NCBI GenBank assembly: GCA_949288725.1
Contig: CASELF010000077.1
Location: 1 to 64,000 of the forward strand
DNA length: 64,000 nucleotides
Direction of reading: 5' to 3'
Origin: an uncultured bacterium
GTDB taxonomy: Bacteria > Cyanobacteriota > Vampirovibrionia > Gastranaerophilales > Gastranaerophilaceae
This document shows, one piece after another, positions 17,897 to 27,540 of this stretch. Below the pieces are notes generated by a model, which saw only the letters and a list, made by a program, of their open reading frames with translations, ran no database searches and was not told the DNA's origin. Made by a program: the position numbers and the translations under genes. How positions within the stretch are numbered: position 1 is the stretch's first letter; each line of letters starts with the position of its first letter.

Positions 17897-19306
17897 ATGT
17901 TAAAGAAATTAGGAGCGTTTTTCAAAGAACCTCCGGCAGCAGAGCCTATTCAAGATTCTGAAAAGGTATCTTCTTTATATAAACATTGGAGATGGAGAAT
18001 TTTTTATTCAAGTTTTATTGCTTATGTAGTATTTCACCTGTGCCGTAAAAATATTGCTGTAGCATTACCTGCTATGGGCAAGGCTTTAAACATGTCAAAC
18101 ACTGAACTAGGTTTATTAGGCTCAACTCTATATGTGACTTATGGCATTGGGAAGTTTATAAATGGCGTTATTGCTGATAAAGCCAATGTAAGAACTTTTT
18201 TACCAACAGCATTGATTTTATCTGCAATATGTAATTTATGTTTTGTACTAAGTGCAATCTTCATTACTCCTGGACATGTAAGTTTCTTCGGACTACCGTC
18301 TGCTACTGTTCTATTATGGATATTAGCATTTTTCTGGGGTGCTAACGGTTGGTTCCAATCATGCGGATTCCCTCCTGTTGCAAAAAGTTTATCTTATTGG
18401 TTTTCTAATTCTGAAAGAGGAACTAAATGGTCATTATGGTCAACTTCTCACCAAATTGGTGTGTTTTCAGCTGTAATGCTTTCAGGTTTTGCAATAGATA
18501 AATTCGGTTGGAAGGCTGCATTTTATATCCCTGCAATAATTTGTATTATTACAGGATTATGGTTGTACGACAGACTGAGAGATAAACCTCAATCACTGGG
18601 ATTGCCTGATATCGAAAAATATAATAATGAACCTGTTAAAGAAGATAAAAAAGAAGAAACTGATGATACTCCGTATTTTCAAATCTTTAAAGAACATATC
18701 TTATGCAACCCTGTAATTTGGATGCTTGCAATTGCTTATATTTTTGTTTATATCATCAGATTTGGAACAGAAGATTGGCTTGTAAAATACCTTGTTGAAG
18801 TTAAACATAATTCACTCACATTGGCAAGTTCTAAATTGAGTTCTCTTGCTCTAGTAGGTGCCGGCGGCGCAATACTTGCAGGTGTTATTTCCGATAAAAT
18901 ATATAAAGGTAACAGAACACCAATTAATATTGTATTTTTAATATGCTTAATTCTAAGTTTGCTTGCATTTGCCGCAAACCCTGCATCAAATCATGTATTA
19001 GATTATATCTATGCTGCAATGATTGGGGTATTTACAGCAGGCCCTCAAATGTTAATCGGCGGATTGTGCGCTGTTGAAAGCAGTTCTAAAAAAGTTGCTT
19101 CCGCTTCTATCGGATTTACAGGAGTTTTCGGCTACATCGGCGCTGCATTATCTTCAGGCGGCACTGGTTTCGTTGTTGATAAATTCGGTTGGAATGGCGC
19201 AATTGCATTTTGGATGATTTCAACAATGATTTGCGTTGTTATTTGTACAATCCTTCTGATTTTTGAAAAAGTTAAAAAGAAAAAGAAATTCAAAGTAGAG
19301 GATTAA
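17897..19306 (+). CDS. Organophosphate:phosphate antiporter (MFS, OPA family)
   Basis: A 469-residue, 12-helix inner-membrane transporter of the GlpT/UhpT/UhpC group, exchanging glycerol-3-phosphate or hexose-phosphates for inorganic phosphate. Family marks are the first-helix region VVFHLCRKNIAVALPAMG with the conserved Arg, the FWGANGWFQSCGFPPVAKS segment with the N-G-W-x-Q-x-x-G-x-P-P pattern, and SLWSTSHQIG. The C-terminus is Lys-rich and cytosolic. AGGAGA precedes the ATG. Substrate cannot be fixed from sequence alone. Its stop codon directly abuts an inverted-repeat element. Confidence 0.88.
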   Translation: MLKKLGAFFKEPPAAEPIQDSEKVSSLYKHWRWRIFYSSFIAYVVFHLCRKNIAVALPAMGKALNMSNTELGLLGSTLYVTYGIGKFINGVIADKANVRTFLPTALILSAICNLCFVLSAIFITPGHVSFFGLPSATVLLWILAFFWGANGWFQSCGFPPVAKSLSYWFSNSERGTKWSLWSTSHQIGVFSAVMLSGFAIDKFGWKAAFYIPAIICIITGLWLYDRLRDKPQSLGLPDIEKYNNEPVKEDKKEETDDTPYFQIFKEHILCNPVIWMLAIAYIFVYIIRFGTEDWLVKYLVEVKHNSLTLASSKLSSLALVGAGGAILAGVISDKIYKGNRTPINIVFLICLILSLLAFAANPASNHVLDYIYAAMIGVFTAGPQMLIGGLCAVESSSKKVASASIGFTGVFGYIGAALSSGGTGFVVDKFGWNGAIAFWMISTMICVVICTILLIFEKVKKKKKFKVED

Positions 19307-19594
19307 CCCTCACCCGAGCCCTCTCCCATTGGAGAGGGTATTATTTATTAGAAACATTTTAAACAATTATCGGCTTTACGTTAAAAAAAACTCACGCTAT
19401 CCCGCACCATTGGAGAGGGGATTATTTATTAGAAACATTTTGAGCAATTATCTGCTTTACATTTGTAAAGCCTCACGCTATCCCGCACATTGGAGAGAGT
19501 TTTTAGTAGAAAAATATTTTGAAATTTCCACCTTTAATTTACCGTCAATTTAAACTTTGCTCCCTCGCCCTTTGGGAGAGGGGTGGGGTGAGGG
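19307..19594. repeat. 288-bp element with 32-bp inverted ends and internal 80-bp tandem repeats
   Basis: The left end (19307-19338, CCCTCACCC...CCCTCTCCC...GGAGAGGG) and the right end (19562-19594, CCCTCGCCC...GGGAGAGG...GGGTGAGGG) are imperfect inverted copies of one another. Inside are two consecutive units of about 80 bp starting ATTGGAGAGG at 19328 and 19409, sharing ATTATTTATTAGAAACATTTT and CTCACGCTATCCCGCAC, and a degraded third unit from 19489. A frame across it encodes duplicated peptides and is not a credible gene. It looks like a non-coding dispersed repeat or MITE. It fills the gap between the antiporter and the dehydrogenase gene. Confidence 0.75.
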
Positions 19595-19656
19595 AACAGC
19601 AGATTTTGTCATTTTAATTCAGACTTTTTTATTGTAAAATAAATCAGGAGGGTTTT

Positions 19657-20640
19657 ATGAAAGTTGCAGAAGTTGAAAATGATATTCTTGTTGTTAAAGA
19701 ACGCGAAGATGAAAAATTAGACGGAAGAAAAGGTGCTATTGTAAAAGTTTTGGGCTGCGGGTTATGCGGTTCTGATATTGTCAAATTAAAACAACATCTG
19801 TCAAAAAACGGAACTGTACTGGGACATGAAATCGTTGCATCAATTATTGAGATTAATTCTGATACTGAGTTTAAACAAGGTGATATTATTGTAACTTCTC
19901 ACCACATTCCTTGTGGCAAATGTGAATACTGCAAAAACGGGAATGTTTCAATGTGCAGACATTTCAAAGAAACTAACATAAAACCGGGTGGTTTTAGCGA
20001 ATATGTATTTGTATCAGAAGAACATTTAAAAAATGTCGCTTATCTAAAACCAAAGAACTTATCTAATGCAGAAGCAGCTTTTTACGAGCCTTTGGGCTGT
20101 TGTATTCGTGCGGTTAAACGTGCATCATTAAGACAGAATTCAACCGTTCTTGTTATTGGGCTTGGCTCTATTGGTATTCTTATGGCTCAAGCACTAAAAG
20201 CATTTGGAATGAATGTTATAGGGTGTGATTTAATCGCAACAAGAGTAAAACTACTACAGAACTTGGGTATTGAGGCATTCAATGTTCTTGATATGTGTGA
20301 AAGTATTAACGCTGACGGGGTATTTATGACTTCAGGCTCTGATAAAGCAATAGATACTGCGTTAAAATATGTTAGAGATGGCGGAAAAATTCTTGTATTT
20401 TCAAGCACACCAAAAAATTTCGGATATGCAAACAATGAAATTTATTATAGAGAATTAACTGTATTAGGGAGTTATTCTCCATCACCTGCCGATTTAAAAG
20501 ATTCGCTAAGACTTCTTGCAGACAAAGAAGTTAAAGTGAATGGATTATCAACAGAATATCAATTAGAACAAGTTCAAAAAGCAATAAATGACACCGTTGA
20601 TAATAAGATTATGAAAGCATACATAAACATTGGCGCATAA
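19657..20640 (+). CDS. Zinc-dependent medium-chain dehydrogenase (sorbitol/threonine dehydrogenase-like)
   Basis: NAD(P)-dependent oxidation of a polyol, alcohol or threonine-like substrate. Catalytic zinc site: CGLCGSD near residue 35 and GHE near 57. Structural zinc site: four cysteines in the CGKCEYCKNGNVSMC segment. Rossmann motif GLGSIGILMAQ follows. The length is 327 residues, slightly short for the family. AGGAGGG lies before the ATG, after the inverted-repeat element. The exact substrate cannot be read from sequence. Confidence 0.88.
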   Translation: MKVAEVENDILVVKEREDEKLDGRKGAIVKVLGCGLCGSDIVKLKQHLSKNGTVLGHEIVASIIEINSDTEFKQGDIIVTSHHIPCGKCEYCKNGNVSMCRHFKETNIKPGGFSEYVFVSEEHLKNVAYLKPKNLSNAEAAFYEPLGCCIRAVKRASLRQNSTVLVIGLGSIGILMAQALKAFGMNVIGCDLIATRVKLLQNLGIEAFNVLDMCESINADGVFMTSGSDKAIDTALKYVRDGGKILVFSSTPKNFGYANNEIYYRELTVLGSYSPSPADLKDSLRLLADKEVKVNGLSTEYQLEQVQKAINDTVDNKIMKAYINIGA

Positions 20641-20642
20641 TT

Positions 20643-20813
20643 TTAAATATTCCACTTTTCACTTTCATCAGGATTATCTACCCAAATAACCGTTACCTCC
20701 GGCTGTTTATAAAAAGGGTTAAACCAATGGCTTTCTTCGGTGAAATCTACTATTGCATCGTAGTATGAAATTTTTCGTGCAATTTTCTTTGTATAAAATA
20801 ATAAATCTGTCAT
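20643..20813 (-). CDS. Small uncharacterised protein (56 aa)
   Basis: I choose the ATG at 20813 (MTDLLFYTKKIARKI) because TTAGGAAA sits just upstream; an in-frame ATG at 20831 would add 6 residues without a good ribosome-binding site. The C-terminal half is acidic and Trp-rich (ESHWFNPFYKQPE, VIWVDNPDESEKW). No family recognised. A 12-bp palindrome AATAATATTATT at 20832-20843 lies in the divergent region between this gene and rubrerythrin and might be a regulator site. Confidence 0.5.
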   Translation of the reverse strand: MTDLLFYTKKIARKISYYDAIVDFTEESHWFNPFYKQPEVTVIWVDNPDESEKWNI

Positions 20814-20984
20814 AATTTTCCTAACTATCATAATAATATTATTCTGTTACATTTTGAGCGTTAAATAATCACCATAAAGTTTTGATTTCCTTGGCAAAAC
20901 CTGCCGAGATAGACTACTCTTTCATCTAATTTTGAAAACCATAAAACCTTGGTATTTTAAAATGAAAAGTTTAGGAGAAAATTT

Positions 20985-21563
20985 ATGGATGAAAGATTAA
21001 AAGGAACAAAGACCGAACAAAACCTTATAAATGCTTTTGCAGGTGAAGCGCAAGCAAGAAACAGATATACTTATTACTCAAAAGTAGCAAAAGATGAGGG
21101 ATATGAACAAATTAGTGCAATTTTTCTGGAAACAGCAGAAAATGAATTAGAACATGCCAGAATCTTTTACAGTTACATAATACAAAATCCGCTGGCACAT
21201 GTTGATAGTTTTTACCCTTTTGAACTGGGCACAACAGAGGAAAATTTATCCAGTGCAATAGCAGGTGAAACAGAAGAATATGAAACCTTATACAAAGATG
21301 CAGAAAAAATTGCTGAAGAAGAAGGTTTTGAGCAAATCGCAAAATCATTTCACAATGTAAGAATTGCCGAAAATCATCACGCAAAAAGATACCAACAATT
21401 ATACGAAAATTTACAAAACAATACAGTATTTTCTAAAAACACCCACACTGAATGGATTTGCAGAAAATGTGGTTATGTATGCAATAGCACTGAAGCACCC
21501 GAATATTGCCCAAATTGTTTCCATCCGCAAAACTACTTCCAAGTATTATGTGAAAAATACTAA
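20985..21563 (+). CDS. rbr: Rubrerythrin (classical order)
   Basis: NADH-peroxidase terminal component. An N-terminal ferritin-like diiron domain (GEAQARNRYTYY, ENELEHARIF, GETEEYET, IAENHHAKRY) is followed by a C-terminal rubredoxin domain (WICRKCGYVC and CPNCFHP). The 192-residue length is usual. AGGAGA precedes the ATG. The 170-nt upstream region contains a palindrome (20832-20843) and possible stem-loops but no promoter I can place firmly. Together with the reverse rubrerythrin at 15971 this suggests a well-defended strict anaerobe. Confidence 0.93.
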   Translation: MDERLKGTKTEQNLINAFAGEAQARNRYTYYSKVAKDEGYEQISAIFLETAENELEHARIFYSYIIQNPLAHVDSFYPFELGTTEENLSSAIAGETEEYETLYKDAEKIAEEEGFEQIAKSFHNVRIAENHHAKRYQQLYENLQNNTVFSKNTHTEWICRKCGYVCNSTEAPEYCPNCFHPQNYFQVLCEKY

Positions 21564-21620
21564 AGTTGGAGGATATTTTTGATGTACTTATTCTACAAAT
21601 TATAATATAATAAGTATAAT

Positions 21621-24600
21621 ATGAGGAAAAAGTGGAAAATTATAATAGCAATAAGTGTAGTAGTAATTTCCTGCGGGTTATATACGTGGGGAATTCCTGC
21701 TATTGTGAATATAAAAGCCCACAAATCTCAAATAGAGAATTTAATTTTTGAAAAAACTCAATATAAAGTTAATATAGGCAACCCAAAACTATCGATGGGA
21801 ATGTTTCCTTCTATTTGGCTTGAATCTGATAATGTATCTTTACTGAATTATGATAATACAGTTGCCGCTTCAATTGATAACCCCAAAATTCAAATAAAAT
21901 TATTACCACTTCTGAAAAAAAAGGTTGAAGTAGCAAGATTTTCTGCCCAAAAAGAAGAAGTACATTTAACCTTTACCAAAGATTCAAAATTCCAAATCGG
22001 TCAATACCAAATAAAGGCTCCGAAAGAAAAAAGCGAATTTGAACTTGCCAAAGTCAATCTGGAATTAGGGGAATACAATATTTACCTTGATGACTTAAAA
22101 TACAATCAAAAGATAAAATATATAGGAAAGTATTTTAAAAACGGTAAATATGTAGCAAACAAACACGCCAGATTTTCAACAGATAGCACATTATACGTTG
22201 GCGACAAGACCTCTAAAATAATGGCAGATATCGATATTGACCTGCCGATAAACAGACTGAGTGAAGATAAATTAAAAATAATTGCAAACATCGATAATTT
22301 TGATTTGGCAGCCCTAACTCACTATGTTAAAATTTTGACAAAAGGGAAAATTACAGATGTCAGTGGGCTTATTAACTTAAAAGCCAATACTAAAAATGAT
22401 AAATTCGGACATAAAAATATTGAAACCGCACTTACCCTAAAAGGTTTGAAAATATGCGGGAAAGATAATGTTTCAAAAATTGCATCTTCAAAAGATATCA
22501 TCGCAAAAATAAACTTCGGAACAATTGAAAATGGTATCAATTTTAAAAATACAACAATAGAAAGTGATAATATCCATGCAAAACTTGATGGAAAAATTTT
22601 CAATTTGGGAAGCAAAAAACTAGCCTACAACCTAACTGCAAAGGTAACAAATACAAGAATTGAAGATGTTGTTGCTTTGCTTCCTTGGACAAAAGATTTA
22701 CCTAAAGAATTTAATTTCTACAAACTTAAAAAATATAAATTCTATGGTTTAGGAAACGGAGAATTAAATTTCAAAGGTGAAGGTATTCCGCCTGCCGTAA
22801 ACGGAAAAGTTCAACTTACAGATGCCTACCTTATACACCCAATGAAAGGCGCAAAGGCTAATGCAAAAATCGATTTGAAATTTATGGGACACAAAATGTT
22901 TATTGACGTAAATGTGCCCGCAACAAACAACCAATATGTCGATGTTAATGGAATGGTACTAATTGACGGTTCAAAATATTCAGAATTAAATATTAAAAGT
23001 TCTGATGCTGTAGTTTTAGAACCTGCTCAAGAAATTCTTAATCCATTACACGAAATCCTAAATTTCCAACTAGGACCTGTTCCAATGATGAAAATTTCAG
23101 GCATTGGCAGTATCGATATGAAATCTGCAGGCAAAAAAATAGATCCGCACCTTTGGGGAATTATCAAGTTTAAAAATGCCTCAGCTTCTTTTATTGAGAT
23201 TCATAATCTCAACTTATATAACGGCTCAGGAGAAGTTAAATTTGACGATAAAAAAGTTACATTTAAAACATACTCCGCAACAATTAATAACAAGCCTGTT
23301 CAAATATATGGAGATTGTATAATACTTGGAAAACTTAATGTTTATGTAAAATCAAAAGGTCAAGATATTAAAAAATTACTGAAAACAATTCAAACATCGC
23401 CAATTCTTGTTGATGTACAAAAAGTAGTTAAACCATTCACAAACCCTGACGGACTGGCTGATATTTTCCTACATATATACGGCAATGTTGACAAACAAGC
23501 CGAAGAAATTGTATTTAATGAAGACCTATTTTCAAAAGGTACAATTACACTGCATAATGCTAAAACTGTTATGCAAGATACATTTTTACCTTTTACAAAT
23601 GTCAACGGCGTTGTTAATTTTGATAAATACGACTCAGATTATGATGTTACAGGATACGTTAGAAATTCAAAGGTTCACGTCTGGGGTACCGGTTCTGATT
23701 CTCAAATTGATCTTAAAGCTCATTCTGATAAATTTAAACTTGCCGATATTTTTGACATGCTTCACCCTGATCAAGTTCTTCCATATAAAAATGAAATCGG
23801 GAATTTATACACATCTTTTGATGCGGGTTATAAGGGCGCGGCTGATGCTGATAATATTGACTATAACAAAATTAAAGTTAGCGGGAAATTTTTACCTAAC
23901 ATGTCCGCTAATAATCCGATAAAACTTCATGGCGGGAATTTCACAATCGCACATAGTCTTTTGAAAACCTCAAAACTTACAGGTTTATTCAATCAAAATC
24001 CTTTCACTCTGACTCTCACAATGAAAGATATTGATAAGGAAGATTTAAGTATATCAGATGCAACCTTTAACTTCAAAAATTTTGACACCAGTTCAATTAA
24101 TTCAATAAAAAAACAAATAACTCTCCCGAAAGATATAGCCTCTATTATTGATAATATTGAAAACATATCAGGAAAAGTTGACATAGCTGGCAAAATTAAA
24201 AATAATGCAATTTATGCAGATACTGCACTTAATAATATATCATTTATTTACAAACCATACGATACAATGATACGCATTCGCCGTGGCCATGCAAATATGA
24301 GAGGAGATACTCTTTATCTTGATAAAATAACCTCAAATGTTAGTTCTATGCCTGTGTTTATAAATGGCAAAATTTCAAATATTTATTCTCAAAACCCTAA
24401 TGCAAATATTTCTATAAGTGCAAAATTAACACAAATATTTTTTGATAGATTCTTTAACTCAAAATCAGTTTACCCAATAAAAGCAAAAGGAAATATAAAT
24501 TTATACACTCAATTAGCAGGATCTTTGAATGCTCTAAGAGCAAAAACAAAATTATCCTTAGATGAAAATGCTTCATTATATTATATGGGTGCAACAATTG

Positions 24601-26126
24601 CAGGCGCGCCAACAGGAACCTTCAATTCTGAAGAAATGACAACTAACCCGGTGACTATTCAATCCGATGTTGTTTTATATCCAAATAAAGTTAAAATAAA
24701 TTCTTTAAATTACAGTCAATCAATTACTTCTCAAAGTAAAAAGATTTCACGACAAAATTTATTACACGCATCAGGCGAAATTTCACTTTTAAATAATAAT
24801 GTATTAGGATTTAAAAATCTTAAAGTTAAAACCGAACACCCTACAAATGCAAGAATATTTAATGTTCTGTTCAAAAAACCGACAATCAAGCAAGGGGTAT
24901 TCACAACAGATTTAACTCTAAACGGAACATCATTAGAACCTTATGCTCTTGGATTTTTGAATATCAATAGTATTGATATTCCTGTACTTGATTCAACCGT
25001 AAGAGATATCAATATCGACTTCAAAAAAGATTTCATAAACCTAACAACAAAAGCCGTTGTTTTAACTAATGATATTTTGATGAACGCTAAAATTGTTAAT
25101 AAACCTACAAAACCTATTGAAGTTGATGATATAAATATTACAATGGATGAATTAAATCTAAATGTTATAACTCAAGCAATGAGCGACATTGAGGCTGATA
25201 ATACCCATAACAGTCCAGTTCCATATACAACTCAAGAACTTCTGCCGGCAGACACTTTAGTCATCAAAAACGCTTTAGTTAAGGCGGATAATATACTTAT
25301 CAAAAAAGCCGTAGCTACAGATTTCAGTTCTCATTTCACTCTAGATAATAACCAAGTTCTAAATATTGATAATTACAATTTTAAACTCGCAAACGGAACT
25401 GTTAACGGTACTATTACCTACGATTTGAAAAATCTGAATGGTAAAGCAACTATGCAAGTAAAAGATGCCGATGCACAAATTATGGGCGAAAATTTCTTTG
25501 ACATGCCGGGACAAATGTATGGTTCCGTAACAGGTGATATGTCCGTTGCTTGCAGCGGCATTACAAGCGTTGACTGTGTTAAAACATTATCTGGCGAAGG
25601 TGTATTTAATGTTAAAGACGGAAGGATGCCAAAACTGGGTTCTCTTGAATACCTTCTAAAAGCAGGAAACCTTATCACAGGTGGAATAACCGGTCTTTCT
25701 ATCAACGGAATTATTGATTTGATTACTCCACTAAAAACAGGTAACTTCAAAAGTATTAGCGGTGACATCCATGTAAAAGACGGGATTGCAGATAATATCA
25801 ATGTATATTCAAGCGGAAAAGATTTGAATATGTATTTGACAGGAAGTTACAATATTGCAACACTTGTTGCAGATATGGAAGTTTATGGCAGTCTTTCTAA
25901 AAATATTTCAACTCTTACCGGTAAAATTGCTAATACATCTTTAAATACACTACTTAATACAATCCCTGGAATTAATATCAATGAAATTAACCCAAGTTCA
26001 ACAAGTAACATAAATAAAATTCCTAATTTCAACAAAAATAATACTCTAAGAGTCTTTAGAGCAGAAATTTATGGTGACATCAACGGAAGTAATTATGTTA
26101 AAAGTTTCCGTTGGATTAAAGATTAG
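21621..26126 (+). CDS. AsmA-like / bridge-type envelope protein
   Basis: A 1501-residue protein with an N-terminal signal-anchor (residues about 5-27, IIIAISVVVISCGLYTWGIP) and a very long periplasmic beta-rich region of repeated strands, typical of the AsmA/TamB/YhdP superfamily that spans or works across the periplasm in lipid transport to the outer membrane. The C-terminal part has the family-like GEGVFNVKDGRMPKLGSLEY followed by an SGDIHVKDGIADNI strand. TATAAT repeats just upstream (21601-21620) with TTGATG at 21579 suggest a near-leaderless promoter. It supports a Gram-negative envelope. The exact lipid role is inferred from the family. Confidence 0.82.
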   Translation: MRKKWKIIIAISVVVISCGLYTWGIPAIVNIKAHKSQIENLIFEKTQYKVNIGNPKLSMGMFPSIWLESDNVSLLNYDNTVAASIDNPKIQIKLLPLLKKKVEVARFSAQKEEVHLTFTKDSKFQIGQYQIKAPKEKSEFELAKVNLELGEYNIYLDDLKYNQKIKYIGKYFKNGKYVANKHARFSTDSTLYVGDKTSKIMADIDIDLPINRLSEDKLKIIANIDNFDLAALTHYVKILTKGKITDVSGLINLKANTKNDKFGHKNIETALTLKGLKICGKDNVSKIASSKDIIAKINFGTIENGINFKNTTIESDNIHAKLDGKIFNLGSKKLAYNLTAKVTNTRIEDVVALLPWTKDLPKEFNFYKLKKYKFYGLGNGELNFKGEGIPPAVNGKVQLTDAYLIHPMKGAKANAKIDLKFMGHKMFIDVNVPATNNQYVDVNGMVLIDGSKYSELNIKSSDAVVLEPAQEILNPLHEILNFQLGPVPMMKISGIGSIDMKSAGKKIDPHLWGIIKFKNASASFIEIHNLNLYNGSGEVKFDDKKVTFKTYSATINNKPVQIYGDCIILGKLNVYVKSKGQDIKKLLKTIQTSPILVDVQKVVKPFTNPDGLADIFLHIYGNVDKQAEEIVFNEDLFSKGTITLHNAKTVMQDTFLPFTNVNGVVNFDKYDSDYDVTGYVRNSKVHVWGTGSDSQIDLKAHSDKFKLADIFDMLHPDQVLPYKNEIGNLYTSFDAGYKGAADADNIDYNKIKVSGKFLPNMSANNPIKLHGGNFTIAHSLLKTSKLTGLFNQNPFTLTLTMKDIDKEDLSISDATFNFKNFDTSSINSIKKQITLPKDIASIIDNIENISGKVDIAGKIKNNAIYADTALNNISFIYKPYDTMIRIRRGHANMRGDTLYLDKITSNVSSMPVFINGKISNIYSQNPNANISISAKLTQIFFDRFFNSKSVYPIKAKGNINLYTQLAGSLNALRAKTKLSLDENASLYYMGATIAGAPTGTFNSEEMTTNPVTIQSDVVLYPNKVKINSLNYSQSITSQSKKISRQNLLHASGEISLLNNNVLGFKNLKVKTEHPTNARIFNVLFKKPTIKQGVFTTDLTLNGTSLEPYALGFLNINSIDIPVLDSTVRDINIDFKKDFINLTTKAVVLTNDILMNAKIVNKPTKPIEVDDINITMDELNLNVITQAMSDIEADNTHNSPVPYTTQELLPADTLVIKNALVKADNILIKKAVATDFSSHFTLDNNQVLNIDNYNFKLANGTVNGTITYDLKNLNGKATMQVKDADAQIMGENFFDMPGQMYGSVTGDMSVACSGITSVDCVKTLSGEGVFNVKDGRMPKLGSLEYLLKAGNLITGGITGLSINGIIDLITPLKTGNFKSISGDIHVKDGIADNINVYSSGKDLNMYLTGSYNIATLVADMEVYGSLSKNISTLTGKIANTSLNTLLNTIPGININEINPSSTSNINKIPNFNKNNTLRVFRAEIYGDINGSNYVKSFRWIKD

Positions 26127-26155
26127 TAAAAAATTTTCTTGAAATAATTATAGTT

Positions 26156-27538
26156 TTAACCTAAATACTTTTGCAAAGATTCATGATTAAATACTTCAAC
26201 ACTGTTTTGTGAATGTATAAAAATCATACTTGTTATAAGTTCTTTCAAAGTATCAAAATCTGAAAAAGACATTTTTGTCCTTAAATCTTCCATATTATTT
26301 GCTAAAAATTCCATAATAATAATTTTGTCATTGAATACAAGACTTGAAAAATAATCAAAAGATTCTTTCGAATTTATACTTTCAAGATATATGATATCAG
26401 GGTTTTGAAAACCGATAAATCTTGCGGCTTTATCCATATTAAACCCGACATTTTCATTAAATTCACACTGGTTTACACCTTCAAGTTCGTATTTTGCGAT
26501 ACTTTCCAGTGTCATAATATTTTTATATTTTGACTTTGCAGCCTCTAACAAAAGTGAATATATTATATGAGTTTTGCCACTCAACGCTGAACCGCATACA
26601 AGTATAATCCCGGGTTTTTCCAGTGATTGTTTTACTTGAGTAAGTTCAGATTTTGATGTAATTATTTTATCCAATGGTTTTGGCGGTTTGTATATCTTCA
26701 TAAAAATACGTTCGCCCATTATTGTAGGGAATGTTGATACACTTGCCAAAACTATTATATTATCTACCTTGAAACACACTTTCCCAAGTTGCGGGACTTC
26801 TGATACTGATGGATCAAGTTCTGATAAGACTTTTAACTTCGCAATAAATGAAGCCACCAATGTCGTTGGGATACTGCCTTTATTGTCTAACTCACCATGT
26901 TTTTTGAAATTTACCCCCAAGCCATCCTCTTCGCCTTGAAAGGTCACTTCATGAATTCCTTCGATTATTGCCTGCTTTAATATCGCACGAATAATTTTTT
27001 GGATATGCTCATCGCTAAGATCTTCTTTATGAAGTTCATCCTGCCAATTATATCCCATATTACTTTCTGTTGAAATATTACCAACATTCACATCAAACTT
27101 GTAATATTCATCAATCGCTTTTAAAATACTTTCTTCTGATGATAATACAGGATCAATCTCACATTCGGCTGATTCCATTATCTTGTCTATTGCAAACAAA
27201 TCTCTAGGATCTGCCATTGCTACTGTTAAGGTGTTTTCTATTTTAAATAATGGGATAATTTTATATCTTCTTGCATCTGAAAAATTAATGTACTTTAAAC
27301 ATTTTGTATCAAGTTCATAATCTTCCAAATTAACGTATGGAGTATGCAATTTGGATTCCAAAAATTTTATCAATTGTTCTTCGGTCAAAAATCCTGAATT
27401 AATTAATGCTTGTCCTATATTTATATTTTGAGCATTAGCAATTTCTTCTGCCTGCTCTACTATTTCATATTGAACAAGCCCTTCTCTGACTAAATCATAT
27501 TTTAGAGTTTCTAGAGTTTTATTTGTTATGATATTCAT
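26156..27538 (-). CDS. Degenerate PilB/GspE-like ATPase
   Basis: A 460-residue protein. Residues about 1-150 match the MshEN/GspE N-terminal domain (GQALINSGFLTEEQLIKFL, then TPYVNLEDYELD and AMADPRDLFAIDKI). The rest aligns with the secretion ATPase core. A P-loop is kept near residue 315 (CGSALSGKTH), but the Walker-B/Asp-box region normally reading D-P-D-x-x-x-x-G-E-I-R-D is NPDIIYLESINSKES, so the catalytic Glu and Arg context is lost, and no Cys4 zinc motif is seen. It starts 2 nt after a CheY-like gene. Possibly a regulatory or inactive paralogue of a type IV pilus motor; no pilus genes are in the window. Confidence 0.8.
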   Translation of the reverse strand: MNIITNKTLETLKYDLVREGLVQYEIVEQAEEIANAQNINIGQALINSGFLTEEQLIKFLESKLHTPYVNLEDYELDTKCLKYINFSDARRYKIIPLFKIENTLTVAMADPRDLFAIDKIMESAECEIDPVLSSEESILKAIDEYYKFDVNVGNISTESNMGYNWQDELHKEDLSDEHIQKIIRAILKQAIIEGIHEVTFQGEEDGLGVNFKKHGELDNKGSIPTTLVASFIAKLKVLSELDPSVSEVPQLGKVCFKVDNIIVLASVSTFPTIMGERIFMKIYKPPKPLDKIITSKSELTQVKQSLEKPGIILVCGSALSGKTHIIYSLLLEAAKSKYKNIMTLESIAKYELEGVNQCEFNENVGFNMDKAARFIGFQNPDIIYLESINSKESFDYFSSLVFNDKIIIMEFLANNMEDLRTKMSFSDFDTLKELITSMIFIHSQNSVEVFNHESLQKYLG

Positions 27539-27540
27539 TT

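Noticed and set aside
19329..19553. A 74-codon plus-strand frame inside the inverted-repeat element
   Set aside because: It encodes duplicated peptides produced by the 80-bp tandem repeat, has no good ribosome-binding site and no protein-like composition.
20844..20984. Riboswitch-like structured leader before rubrerythrin
   Set aside because: Short stems such as GGCA/TGCC exist but match no riboswitch class I know, and no conserved core is visible.
21621..26126. Overlapping opposite-strand and alternate-frame open frames inside the AsmA-like gene
   Set aside because: They are side effects of the AT-rich long gene, without ribosome-binding sites or protein-like composition.
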